From: Nonomuraea endophytica
GTDB taxonomy: Bacteria > Actinomycetota > Actinomycetes > Streptosporangiales > Streptosporangiaceae
Direction: 5' to 3'
Assembly: GCF_014203235.1 (NCBI RefSeq)
Contig: NZ_JACHIN010000001.1
Coordinates: 930,001-994,000 of the forward strand
Length of the DNA: 64,000 nt
Part shown: positions 1 to 8,097 of the stretch, piece after piece
Layout of the letters: the number at the start of each line of letters is the position of its first letter
How positions within the stretch are numbered: the stretch's first letter is position 1
Notes under the pieces: model-generated
What the model was told of the DNA's origin: nothing
What the model saw: only the letters and a program-made list of their open reading frames with translations
Database searches by the model: none
Program-made: the position numbers and the translations under genes

Positions 1-185
1 TTGACCGCGTTGCGGTTGACGATGCCGCCGTTGACCGGCGGGGACACCATCATGATGGTGCTCGACATGTAGCGGACCGGGATGACGGCGAAGGTCGCCG
101 CCGCGACGCCTACGGCGGCCAAGGCGACCGGGATCCCAATGCGCTTCTGCAGGAGGAGGCGCAGGAGCGCCTTCCAGAAATTCAC
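1..185 (-). CDS. Wzz-like chain-length determinant (N-terminal part, cut by window edge)
   Basis: Only the first ~61 residues are inside the window. Reading starts at a GTG (185-183) preceded by a purine-rich ribosome site (GAGGGGGAG). A short basic segment (LLRLLLQKRIG) leads into one hydrophobic helix and then a VSPPVNGG stretch, the layout of the N-terminus of Wzz/YveK polysaccharide co-polymerases, which sit in the membrane and set glycan chain length. It is the last minus-strand gene seen in the glycan cluster, which fits that role. The rest of the protein, including any fused tyrosine kinase, lies outside the window, so the call rests on topology and context. Confidence 0.55.
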   Translation of the reverse strand, partial: MNFWKALLRLLLQKRIGIPVALAAVGVAAATFAVIPVRYMSSTIMMVSPPVNGGIVNRNAV

Positions 186-257
186 GTGCCGGTCTCCCCC
201 TCAGTGCCCGGGACGCTGGCCCCCAACACGATTTCATCGTTCCAATGGGGCTTGTCG

Positions 258-1124
258 TTACATAGCACGCGCGGCTTCCGGTATCCGCTCAAGGTCGCTC
301 GCCCGCATGAAATCGCCCAGTGTGGTGCCGCTGCACGCGGCGTCCACGTTCGGCGCGCCTCTTCCGGCCAGCACGTCGTCCAGGTTCACCGTCCTGAAGT
401 CGATGCTGAACCTGGTGCGCCCGGAGGTGTTGGGCACGGTCGAGTGCAGTTGGGCGCCGGAAAACATCAGGATCCCGCCGGGCTCGGGCACGATCCTGAT
501 CTCGGGCAGCAGGTCGAGCGGTTCCTCCGGTTTGGGCTGCTCGCGGGTGTCGGAGTGGATGTGGCGCGCGGCCGTGGGCCGACCGACGCGGTTCCACTCG
601 CCGTAGTCGTAGCGGGCGCTGCCGTTGGCCACGGGCCGGTCGAAGTAGCGCGGATGGAAGGCCATGACGTTCTCCGGCACCACCTCGAACACCGGGATCC
701 ACCAGTTGACCTGGCTGAAGGGCGCCGAATACCAGCAGTCGCGGTGGGCGTGGTAGGCGTAGGAGATGCCCGAGTCGAGGTAGTGGTCGGAGGTGGACGT
801 CCGTAATCGGGGGACGTCGTAGTAAGTACGCTCCAGGTTCATGCCCATCTCCTCGAAGATCTTGGGGAGGATCTCCTTGCACCGCCGGTGGTGGATGAAC
901 CGCGGCTTCAGGTCGGACAGCAGTCCGGCGAATTCCTCTACGGGCATCTCGAACTGCGCGGTCTCCGGGTTCCTGCCCGCGAACGCCTCCTCGATCAGCT
1001 CTCGCGCGAACGCGATCAGCTCGGTCGAGGCGGCCGTGGCCGGAAAGGTGAAGATCTCCCCCTTGAAGATGAGATCCCGGCGAGCGTCGTCGTCAAAGGT
1101 GCTACATGCGAAGACTGACGTCAT
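258..1124 (-). CDS. Phytanoyl-CoA dioxygenase-like Fe(II)/2-oxoglutarate oxygenase
   Basis: 288 aa from ATG 1124. I chose this ATG because the oxygenase homology starts just after it; upstream in-frame sequence is low-complexity. The iron-binding facial triad can be read as H127-x-D129 (in HAHRDCW) and H227 (in AQLHSTVPN), with R237 in the position that binds 2-oxoglutarate. The aromatic stretch NWWIPVFEV fits the double-stranded beta-helix core. The family hydroxylates or otherwise oxidises small molecules; the substrate here is unknown. Its place beside sugar-modifying genes suggests oxidation of a sugar nucleotide or lipid-linked sugar, which is inference. It is separated from the upstream GT2 by 68 bp containing a stem-loop, so it may be expressed differently from the operon. 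Confidence 0.75.
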   Translation of the reverse strand: MTSVFACSTFDDDARRDLIFKGEIFTFPATAASTELIAFARELIEEAFAGRNPETAQFEMPVEEFAGLLSDLKPRFIHHRRCKEILPKIFEEMGMNLERTYYDVPRLRTSTSDHYLDSGISYAYHAHRDCWYSAPFSQVNWWIPVFEVVPENVMAFHPRYFDRPVANGSARYDYGEWNRVGRPTAARHIHSDTREQPKPEEPLDLLPEIRIVPEPGGILMFSGAQLHSTVPNTSGRTRFSIDFRTVNLDDVLAGRGAPNVDAACSGTTLGDFMRASDLERIPEAARAM

Positions 1125-1147
1125 GGGTTGAACTTTCTCGTGCTCCC

Positions 1148-1187
1148 CGCCCCAATTAATTGCTATATATCTCGGCAATATGGGGCG
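1148..1187. terminator. Imperfect stem-loop between GT2 and oxygenase genes
   Basis: CGCCCCA (1148-1154) pairs with TGGGGCG (1181-1187), and inside it ATTGC (1159-1163) pairs with GCAAT (1175-1179) around an A+T-rich loop. It lies in the 68-bp gap after the GT2 stop. It could attenuate the long operon upstream, or be part of a promoter for the oxygenase gene. There is no run of T after it on either strand, so intrinsic termination is uncertain. Confidence 0.4.
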
Positions 1188-1192
1188 ATCCG

Positions 1193-2053
1193 TTACATGC
1201 CCGGAATGAGGCGCATGAGACGGCGCGTACGGCGGCGCAACAACATCCGCTGCCGAGCCGCGTAGTGCTTGTAGACCGCGGCCCGAGCCCGGCGGCGCTG
1301 ATCGGCGTCGAGCCCCGCCTCCTCGGCCGCGCGCAGCAGCTCGCGGGTGAAGATCACGTTGGCGAAGACGCCGCGCCAGGTCGGCAGCTCGTGCCGCTGG
1401 GACATCTTCAGCATGCGGGCCGGAATCCAGATCCGCGCCGCCAGCACCTCGTTGACGTGCGCCCACGGCCCGGCCAGCGCGTAGCGGGCCGCCGCCAGCT
1501 CGTCCTCGCGCACCAGGATCGGCCGCGGAATGCTCACCGCCACGTCGCGCCGCATGAGCCCGTAGAGCGGGTCGATGATCGTGTAGCTCTCGGTCAGCAG
1601 CCGCAGCAGCTCGGCGAAGCGCTCGACCGGATCGTCGGAACCCAGCTCGGCGCCCTCGTAGCGGGCCGTGGTGGTCACGCCTTCGGTGGTGTAAGCGGTC
1701 TGGTGCGTCACCAGGATGACCCTCGGGTCCCGCTCGAACTCGCGGAGCACGCGCGAGACGTAGTTCGGCTCGATCCGGTCGTCATCGCCGATCCAGCGGA
1801 AATAGTCGCCCGTCGACAACTCCATCGCGGTCATGAAGTTGGGGATGGTGCCCAGGTTGCGCGGCTGCCGGTGGTAGAGCACGCGCTCGTCGCCCGCCGC
1901 CAGCTCACGGCAGATCTCCTGCGTGCCGTCCGTGGAGGCGTTGTCGGAGATGACCAGCTGGATGTCGGTGTGATCCTGGGCCAGGATCGATCGCACGGTC
2001 TCGGCCAGATGCTCGGCGCCGTTGTATACGGGCAGGCCGATGGAGACGGTCAT
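1193..2053 (-). CDS. Family 2 glycosyltransferase
   Basis: 286 aa. The start begins VSIGLPVYNGAEHL, the nucleotide-sugar binding strand of GT-A enzymes, followed by ISDNASTDGT and the metal-binding DDD of WIGDDDRIEP. The C-terminal ~100 residues are helical and Arg-rich (RQRMLLRRRTRRLMR), which may hold it at the membrane. It would add one sugar to the growing lipid-linked repeat unit on the cytoplasmic face. ATG 2053 overlaps the flippase stop by 4 nt (ATGA), so translation is probably coupled. Donor and linkage cannot be read from sequence. Confidence 0.88.
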   Translation of the reverse strand: MTVSIGLPVYNGAEHLAETVRSILAQDHTDIQLVISDNASTDGTQEICRELAAGDERVLYHRQPRNLGTIPNFMTAMELSTGDYFRWIGDDDRIEPNYVSRVLREFERDPRVILVTHQTAYTTEGVTTTARYEGAELGSDDPVERFAELLRLLTESYTIIDPLYGLMRRDVAVSIPRPILVREDELAAARYALAGPWAHVNEVLAARIWIPARMLKMSQRHELPTWRGVFANVIFTRELLRAAEEAGLDADQRRRARAAVYKHYAARQRMLLRRRTRRLMRLIPGM

Positions 2054-3486
2054 GACGCGACTTCCTTCTTCCCGAAAGAGGGCATCTTCCTGAGAACGGG
2101 CACGACGACAAGGGTGTAGACGAGCATGGCGGCGCCGCCCGCGGTGATCAGCTCGACCACCGCCGGTCCGCTCACCAGCCGCTCGATCACGAACGCGGTG
2201 GCGGTGGCGAGCACGGCCGCGAGCGTCGGACGCAGCAGCGACGGCAGGATGCCGTGCAGGTCCACGCCCGCTCTGCGCAGGTAGAACACGGCCAGTGGCA
2301 TGGCCGCGGCGACCGAGGCGACCGCCTGGCCGATGGCCGCGCCCCTGATCCCGTCCAGGTGCGCGCCGACGATCAGCGCGGGCAGCAGCACGAAGGCGTG
2401 ACCGAGGTTCATCCAGACCGTCGCCTTGGTGGCGCCCTGCGCGGTGAGGATGTCGTAGGTCAGCGCGACCAGCATCCTGACCACCATGACCACCGCCAGC
2501 CAGCGCAGCACGCCGGCCGACTGGCCCCACTTCTCGCCGTAGAGCAGGTCGATGAGCGGGTGCGCGAGGGTGGCCATGATCACGGCGAACGGGAGGATCG
2601 CGGTGTAGAGCAGTGGGGTGGCCCGCCGTACCCCGTCGGACAGGCGTTTGCCGCCGTCCTCGGCCATGCGGGAGAACCCGGGGATGGCCACGTTCCTGAT
2701 CGCGTTGCCGATCAGGCCGGGCACCCAGCTGGAGACGTTGAAGGCGAGCAGGAAGTAGCCGAGCCAGTCCGGGCCCATGACCGCGCCGACCACGATGTAG
2801 CCGGCGTTGAGCAGCACGCTCTCCAGCCCGACGCCCGCCGCCGAGGGCAGCCCGAACTTCATCAGCTTGACCGCGATCGGCCGGTCGAAGGCGATCCTGC
2901 CGGGCAGCTTGGCCCAGAAGAAGACGATCACGCCGGTGATGACCGCGGCCACGACCTGGCCCCACGCGAAGCTGTACGCGCCCGCGCCCGCCTTGGCCAG
3001 CGAGATCGCCACGGCCGCGTTGGCCACGAAGCCGATCGCGATGGCCGTGGTCAGCTTGTCCTGCTCGAAGCGGCGCAGCATGGCCGCGCTGCGTACCGCG
3101 GTGAAGGCCTCCACCAGGATGATCGCGGTCAGCAGCCGGACCACGCCGGTGGCCTCGGGCGCGCCCGAGGCGGCCGCGTAGTAAGGGGCGCCGAGCCAGA
3201 AGATCCCGTAGAGGATGATCGCCGAGACGAACGAGAGCAGGGTCGCGGTCGGCGTGACGTCTTCGAGCTTGCCACGCCACTGCACGACCGCGGCCATGAT
3301 GCCGAGGTCCTTGACCGTCATGACGAACGCGGTGGCGGCCATGGCCACCGCGAACACGCCGAAGTCCTCGGGGGTCAGCAGGCGGGCCAGAACCAGGCCC
3401 ATGGTGAACGACCCGGCCCGGGTGATCAGGTTCCCGACCAGGCCCCAGCGCAAGCCGCGACCGGCCTGCTGACCTATGGATGTCAC
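2050..3486 (-). CDS. Polysaccharide flippase (Wzx/MATE-like, O-antigen exporter family)
   Basis: 478 aa with about 12-14 hydrophobic helices. The start GLVGNLITRAGSFTMGLVLARLLTPEDFG is typical of the oligosaccharide flippase / lipopolysaccharide-export family, which moves undecaprenyl-linked repeat units across the membrane. It begins at GTG 3486, whose GTGA overlaps the stop of the preceding gene, and its own stop overlaps the GT2 start. Together with the Wzz-like protein at the window edge this points to a Wzx/Wzy-type pathway; no Wzy polymerase is visible in the window and it may lie beyond the left edge. Confidence 0.88.
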   Translation of the reverse strand: MTSIGQQAGRGLRWGLVGNLITRAGSFTMGLVLARLLTPEDFGVFAVAMAATAFVMTVKDLGIMAAVVQWRGKLEDVTPTATLLSFVSAIILYGIFWLGAPYYAAASGAPEATGVVRLLTAIILVEAFTAVRSAAMLRRFEQDKLTTAIAIGFVANAAVAISLAKAGAGAYSFAWGQVVAAVITGVIVFFWAKLPGRIAFDRPIAVKLMKFGLPSAAGVGLESVLLNAGYIVVGAVMGPDWLGYFLLAFNVSSWVPGLIGNAIRNVAIPGFSRMAEDGGKRLSDGVRRATPLLYTAILPFAVIMATLAHPLIDLLYGEKWGQSAGVLRWLAVVMVVRMLVALTYDILTAQGATKATVWMNLGHAFVLLPALIVGAHLDGIRGAAIGQAVASVAAAMPLAVFYLRRAGVDLHGILPSLLRPTLAAVLATATAFVIERLVSGPAVVELITAGGAAMLVYTLVVVPVLRKMPSFGKKEVAS

Positions 3487-4445
3487 TGATGGTTCTCGCT
3501 CTCGTTGACACGTTCCAGCCAGATCTCCCGCCAGAACGGCACGAACTCGCGCGGGCAGTTGACGCTGTAAGCGCCCGCGCAGACGATGTCCTCGAGCGTG
3601 ATGCACGGGCTCTTCATGGTCAGCAACTCGCCTGTACGCTCGTCGACGCAGACCTCCACCCGTGAGCGGACCCTGGTCACCTTGCCGCAGTGCCTGGCCA
3701 TCTCCTCTTCGAAACCCAGGCCCTTGTTGTTACGGTTGGCGTCCAACGTCGCGAGGATGTCGGCCTTCGGCCGCACCCGCACGAGCTCGCCCGGCTTGAG
3801 GTCGAGCTCGCCGGACGGGGTGCGCTTGAGCGTGCCAGGCGGCACGAAACCCCAGTTGATGCCGTTCTTGATGCGCAACGGCCTGGGCAGTTTGCGGGAG
3901 AAGCGCTGCCAGTGGTTGAACAGGCCGACCGTGATCGTGCGCACGGTCGCGAGCACGCCCGCGTTGCCGCTCTTCACGTCGGTCACGTACTGGCCGACGT
4001 CGCTGAAGCGCACGCACGTCGGCGCCGCCCGCAGCAGCTCGGTGGCCTGGCAGGCGAAGCGGTCGGGGCCCTTCAGCGTGTTGGCGTCCAGCAGCGGCAG
4101 CAGCTTCGGCGCCGGCCTGGCCTCCCCCACCGGATCCGCGGGCGTGACCTTCTTCAGCCAGTCGTGCTTCCAGTAGATGGAGCAGGCCGTCCCGCACCCG
4201 CCGTGCGCGCCGCCGTCACAGCGCGCCCCGGTCAGATGTACGGCATGCTCCATCCTGCGCATGCGTCCCTTCTCGATCGTGTCGCAGAGCTTGTGCGCCA
4301 CTTTGTGCACGGTCATGCGCTGCCCGCAGTACTTGAGCATCTCCGGCATGAACGGCAGGCTGTCCAGCTCGCCCCGATCGTCCAGGGTGGCCAGGATCTC
4401 TTCTTCGCTCCGAACTTCCACCAGGTCCCCGACCCGGAGCTCCAT
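3483..4445 (-). CDS. Uncharacterised protein made of two copies of a Cys-containing domain
   Basis: 320 aa; no function recognised. Residues 3-100 and 215-313 are two copies of one domain. Both have G-[DE]-L-V-x-V-R-x4-ILATLD, then E-M-x3-C-G, and end W-x3-W-L. Four cysteines repeat at a constant offset: C40/C253, C54/C266, C76/C289, C84/C297, followed by W92/W305 and W96/W309. That pattern suggests a metal site in each half. The linker carries three more Cys or His-rich patches. ATG 4445 shares a base with the preceding stop (TGATG) and its end overlaps the flippase start, so it is an integral member of the glycan operon. A role as a redox or metal protein acting on the sugar is only inference. 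Confidence 0.7.
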   Translation of the reverse strand: MELRVGDLVEVRSEEEILATLDDRGELDSLPFMPEMLKYCGQRMTVHKVAHKLCDTIEKGRMRRMEHAVHLTGARCDGGAHGGCGTACSIYWKHDWLKKVTPADPVGEARPAPKLLPLLDANTLKGPDRFACQATELLRAAPTCVRFSDVGQYVTDVKSGNAGVLATVRTITVGLFNHWQRFSRKLPRPLRIKNGINWGFVPPGTLKRTPSGELDLKPGELVRVRPKADILATLDANRNNKGLGFEEEMARHCGKVTRVRSRVEVCVDERTGELLTMKSPCITLEDIVCAGAYSVNCPREFVPFWREIWLERVNESENHQ

Positions 4446-5683
4446 CACGTCTTCTCCTTCAACAAACTCGCGCCATGCAGCGCGACAGCGGCCTGGGCCA
4501 CCGCCGAGAACGGCAGGTTCGCGCGCTCGGCGATGTCGAGCAGGGTGTGTTCGCCGTCGGAGAGGTTCAGCACCCATAACATCGCCATCTGGGCTTGTTT
4601 CGTGTCACTCCTTCCGCCCAGTGATGCGTAGAGGCCTCTCCGGCCTAGTTGCGGCTCGCCGTACGGGCTGAGGTTGAGGTAGGCGCGGTTGCCCTCCAGG
4701 ACCTCGACCACCTGTTTGAGGGTGTCGAGGGTGTCGGCCATGGCCTCCTCGGTGACGAAGCCCGGGTTGTCGCCCGAGGTGTGGTACTCGGGGTAGCCGG
4801 CGTACGGGGTCCTGGTCAGACCGCCGACCGGCAGGTTGAAGCCGGGCGAGCAGTACTGGCGTTCGTCGTAGCCGTAGGGCGAGAAGTCGAGCAGGGTGTG
4901 CGGCCGTTCGCGCAGCACGTGGGCGACGGCCCGGTCGATCGGGGCGTCGCCGCGCCTGCTGCGTTTGTACGTGAGCGGGCCGGGGTCGCCGGCGCAGGCC
5001 AGGGTGAGGCCGTGCTTGATCCGCTCGGTCCGCCCGCGGTTGCGGGCCAGCCAGGTGATCGCGCCGATGGTGCCGGGCGCGAAGATGAACCGGTAGGTGT
5101 AGCGGGGGCTGACCAGGCTCTTCGCCAGCTCCACCGCGACCGCGACGCCGGCCAGGTTGTCGTTGGCCAGCGACGGGTGGCAGGTGTGGCAGGAGATCAG
5201 CACCTCGTCGTCGAGTTCGCCCTGGACGACGTGCTCGGCGTAGGTCAGGCTGCCGTCGCGCAGCGTGGAGTCGATGAGCACCTCGTAGGGGCCTTCGTCC
5301 ATCGCGTCGAGCGTCTCCTGGGTGAGGCAGAAGCCCCAGGTCTGGTTGTAGTAGCTGGTGCGGTAGGGCACCAGGCCGGGCAGCGTGTGCAGCCTCGGGC
5401 GCAGCTCCTCCAGCGTGAACGTGCCGCGCACCGGCACGCTGTAGCCGACCACGTGCAGGTTGAGCTCCTGGAAGTCGACCACCTTGCGGCCGGACCCGTC
5501 CTTGATCCAGGCGTCGCGGATGTTCCACTCCTGCGGCACGTTCCAGTCGAGCACCTGGGTGCCGGTCGGCACCTCGGAGACCGTCAGCGGCAGGTGTTCG
5601 CCGATGATCGCCAGCGTCTCGCGGACGCCGTCGCCGGTGATGCTGCGGCAGATCGGATAAAGGCGCTCGACCAGCTCTCTCAC
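4445..5683 (-). CDS. DUF4910 aminopeptidase-like protein (M28-type fold)
   Basis: 412 aa from GTG 5683, which overlaps the stop of the SDR gene (GTGA). The body matches the DUF4910 family: YPICRSITGDGVRETL near the N-terminus, ISCHTCHPSLANDN in the middle (His/Asp metal ligands as in M28 zinc peptidases) and a late YPEYHTSGDN. A C-terminal extension of ~70 residues resembles a winged helix (GEHTLLDIAERANLPF). The family is known from glycan and natural-product clusters, but its substrate is not established. Next to a PIG-L deacetylase it may hydrolyse an amide on a sugar intermediate; that is inference. No signal peptide, so cytoplasmic. Confidence 0.8.
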   Translation of the reverse strand: MRELVERLYPICRSITGDGVRETLAIIGEHLPLTVSEVPTGTQVLDWNVPQEWNIRDAWIKDGSGRKVVDFQELNLHVVGYSVPVRGTFTLEELRPRLHTLPGLVPYRTSYYNQTWGFCLTQETLDAMDEGPYEVLIDSTLRDGSLTYAEHVVQGELDDEVLISCHTCHPSLANDNLAGVAVAVELAKSLVSPRYTYRFIFAPGTIGAITWLARNRGRTERIKHGLTLACAGDPGPLTYKRSRRGDAPIDRAVAHVLRERPHTLLDFSPYGYDERQYCSPGFNLPVGGLTRTPYAGYPEYHTSGDNPGFVTEEAMADTLDTLKQVVEVLEGNRAYLNLSPYGEPQLGRRGLYASLGGRSDTKQAQMAMLWVLNLSDGEHTLLDIAERANLPFSAVAQAAVALHGASLLKEKT

Positions 5684-6699
5684 GGCCTCAAAGTCCCGTC
5701 CACCGTGCCCGCGCCCTGCCGGTCGGCCAGGCGGGCCAGGCGGGTGAAACGGCGCTCGAAGGCGTGCTTGTCCAGGCCGTGCCGCTGATAGGCCTCGACC
5801 AGCTCGACCGCTCCGGCGGCCACGGTCCAGCCCGCCTCGAAATCGGGCATGGCCTGCCGGATCCTGGCGAAGTCCACGCGGTAGGAGCGCGGGTCGTTGC
5901 CCGCCTCGCCGGTGATCGTCAGCCGCGAGCCGGGCACCGCGCCGGCCACCTCCCGCGCGATCTCGGCCACCGTCACGTTGTTGCGCTCGGTGCCGACGTT
6001 GAAGGGCTGATCGTGTACGGCCCCGCGCGGCGCGACCAGCGCGAGGGCGAACGCCTGGGCGATGTCCAGCGCGTGCACCAGCGGCCGCCACGGCGTGCCG
6101 TCCGACAGCACGCGCACCTCCCCGGTCAGGAACGCGTGCCCGACCAGGTTGTTCAGCACGATGTCGGCCCGGAGCCTGGGCGAGAAGCCGAAGGCGGTGG
6201 CGTTGCGCATGTACACCGGCGAGAAGTCGTCGTCGGCCAGCTTGGCCAGATCTTCCTCCACGCGCACCTTCGACTCGGCGTACGGGGTCACCGGCTTCAG
6301 CGGGGCGTCCTCGTTGACCAGGCCGTCGCCGCCGGAGGCGCCGTAGACCGAGCAGGTGGAGGCATAGAGGAAACGGCGCACGCCGGCGGCTTTGGCCAGT
6401 TCGGCCAGCCGTACCGAGGCATGGTGGTTGATGTCGTAGGTCAGCTGTGGCGCCAGTGAGCCGAGCGGGTCGTTCGACAGCGCCGCCAGGTGGGCCACCG
6501 CGTCGATGCCCGTGAAGACGTCGGGCCCGACGTCACGCAGGTCCACGGTGTGGCCGGGCGGGTCGTCCGGCGCCGGGCCGAGCACGCAGTCGGCGAACAG
6601 GCCGGAGTCCAGGCCGGTCACCTCATGTCCCGCAGCGCGCAGGACCGGGGCCATCACGGTGCCCAGATAGCCTTGGTGTCCGGTCAGAAGTACCCGCAT
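5680..6699 (-). CDS. NAD(P)-dependent sugar epimerase/dehydratase (extended SDR)
   Basis: 339 aa. The Rossmann motif is TGHQGYLG at the N-terminus. The catalytic Ser sits in STCSVYG and the Tyr/Lys pair in PYAESK. The late MRNATAFGFSPRLR and DGTPWRPLVHALDIA segments are typical of UDP/dTDP/CDP-sugar epimerases and dehydratases. It probably reshapes the sugar nucleotide produced by the neighbouring nucleotidyltransferase. It is one base from the PIG-L gene stop and overlaps the DUF4910 start by 4 nt. The exact reaction cannot be assigned from motifs alone. Confidence 0.85.
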   Translation of the reverse strand: MRVLLTGHQGYLGTVMAPVLRAAGHEVTGLDSGLFADCVLGPAPDDPPGHTVDLRDVGPDVFTGIDAVAHLAALSNDPLGSLAPQLTYDINHHASVRLAELAKAAGVRRFLYASTCSVYGASGGDGLVNEDAPLKPVTPYAESKVRVEEDLAKLADDDFSPVYMRNATAFGFSPRLRADIVLNNLVGHAFLTGEVRVLSDGTPWRPLVHALDIAQAFALALVAPRGAVHDQPFNVGTERNNVTVAEIAREVAGAVPGSRLTITGEAGNDPRSYRVDFARIRQAMPDFEAGWTVAAGAVELVEAYQRHGLDKHAFERRFTRLARLADRQGAGTVDGTLRP

Positions 6700-6700
6700 G

Positions 6701-7339
6701 TCAGTCTCCAGACAGGTCGATCGTCAGCTTGTTCACATGGAAGGCCTCGGCGTAGCGGCTGTTGCACTCGATGCCGCGAAGGCGCATCAGGCCGAGAAAG
6801 GCCTCGCGGTCGAACCAGGCGCGCCGCCGCTGCGAGGGGTAGAGCAGGTGGAGCAGGTCTATCTTGCGCTCGGCCAGTTCGGGCGCGATCGGATGGTAGG
6901 CGTTGGGGCGGCCCATGTCGCCGTCCCACTTGGCGATCTCGTAGCCGAGCGTGAGGTGGTCGCGGAACGTCGTCGGCACCAGCTGGGCCAGGCCCCGGTG
7001 GTCCTGGTGGGCGTCGCCCGTCCAGGGCGCCAGGATCAGGTCGGGGTCGGTGGCGGCGCGCAGTTCCTCCAGCGCGTTCTTGGCCCGCTCCCAGTGGGAG
7101 GGCAGCCGGCCGTCCGGGATGTCCAGGACGGTGACGTGCACCTCGGCCTCCGGGCAGAGCGCCTTCAGCGCGGCCCGCTCCTCGTCCTCCCTGGAGGTGC
7201 CGCCGCCGGACAGGACGAGCGCGTCCACGCGGGTCGCGCCCAGCGTGAGCAGCGTGGCGCCGGCGCCGATCGCGAGGTCGTCGCAATGGGCGCCGAGTGC
7301 CACGATCCGTCCGGACCGGCCCGGCCTGAGTCCGATCAT
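6701..7339 (-). CDS. PIG-L family (LmbE-like) deacetylase
   Basis: 212 aa. The zinc-binding signature is GAHCDDLAIGAGATL (His-x-Asp-Asp at the end of the first strand) with the second metal ligand in GDAHQDHRGL. PIG-L proteins remove N-acyl groups from sugars, for example GlcNAc-containing intermediates. In this operon the likely substrate is an acetamido sugar made by the SDR and nucleotidyltransferase, which is inference. ATG 7339 overlaps the preceding stop (ATGA). Length is usual for bacterial members. Confidence 0.85.
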   Translation of the reverse strand: MIGLRPGRSGRIVALGAHCDDLAIGAGATLLTLGATRVDALVLSGGGTSREDEERAALKALCPEAEVHVTVLDIPDGRLPSHWERAKNALEELRAATDPDLILAPWTGDAHQDHRGLAQLVPTTFRDHLTLGYEIAKWDGDMGRPNAYHPIAPELAERKIDLLHLLYPSQRRRAWFDREAFLGLMRLRGIECNSRYAEAFHVNKLTIDLSGD

Positions 7340-8097
7340 GCTTCCCACAGCGCCCACGGACGCTCGCCCCGGCTCCACGAGCTGTCCAGCTCCAGGCGCT
7401 GGTTGACGGTGTCGCTCGGCCGCCAGTAGCCGCGGTGCCGGTAGGCCAGGAGGCGGCCGCGCTTGGCCAGCTCCATGCAGCCGTCGGCGACCAGGTCGCC
7501 GCCCTCGGGGATGTGGTCGAAGATCTCCTGGCGCAGCACGAAGAAGCCGCCGTTGATCCACAGCGGCATCTCGCTGACCGGGGTGATGCCGCCGACCAGG
7601 CCCTCCTCGCCCATCTCGATGACGTGGAAGGTGTTGGACGTCGGCGGAACCACCATCATGGACGCGCCCGCGCCGGAGGCGGCGAAGCTGTCGATGATCT
7701 TGGGCAACGGCGCGTCGGCCACCACGTCCGCGTAGTTGGCCAGGAACATCTCATCGCCGTCCAGGCGCTCGCGCACCCGGCGCAGCCGCTCGCCGATCGG
7801 CGAGTCGAGGCCGGTGTCCACCAGCGAGATGCGCCAGTCGGAGATGTCGGTCTCCAGCATCTCGATGCTGCCGTCGCGCAGCGCGAACTGGTAGGTCAGG
7901 AAGAAGTCCTTGATGTGCTGGGCGCCGTAGCCCAGGCACAGGATGAAGTCCTTGTGACCGAAGTGCGCGTAGTAGCGCATCACATGCCACAGCAGCGGCC
8001 GGGGACCGACGAGCTGCATGGGCTTGGGGATGTCGCCGCCCACGCCCTCGTGCCGCATGCGCGTGCCGCGCCCTCCGCAGAACAGGACGACCTTCAC
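7336..8097 (-). CDS. Sugar-1-phosphate nucleotidyltransferase (glucose-1-P cytidylyltransferase-like)
   Basis: 253 aa from GTG 8097. The N-terminus KVVLFCGGRGTRM is the nucleotide-binding G-x-G-T-R loop, followed by IPKPMQLVGPRPLLWH and the metal-binding Asp in FLANYADVV. Length and the stretch LVDTGLDSPIGERLRRV are closest to glucose-1-phosphate cytidylyltransferase (RfbF), which makes CDP-glucose. A CDP-sugar line beside the dTDP-sugar genes would mean two activated sugars feed this glycan. Start and stop both overlap neighbours by 4 nt. Confidence 0.82.
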   Translation of the reverse strand: MKVVLFCGGRGTRMRHEGVGGDIPKPMQLVGPRPLLWHVMRYYAHFGHKDFILCLGYGAQHIKDFFLTYQFALRDGSIEMLETDISDWRISLVDTGLDSPIGERLRRVRERLDGDEMFLANYADVVADAPLPKIIDSFAASGAGASMMVVPPTSNTFHVIEMGEEGLVGGITPVSEMPLWINGGFFVLRQEIFDHIPEGGDLVADGCMELAKRGRLLAYRHRGYWRPSDTVNQRLELDSSWSRGERPWALWEA

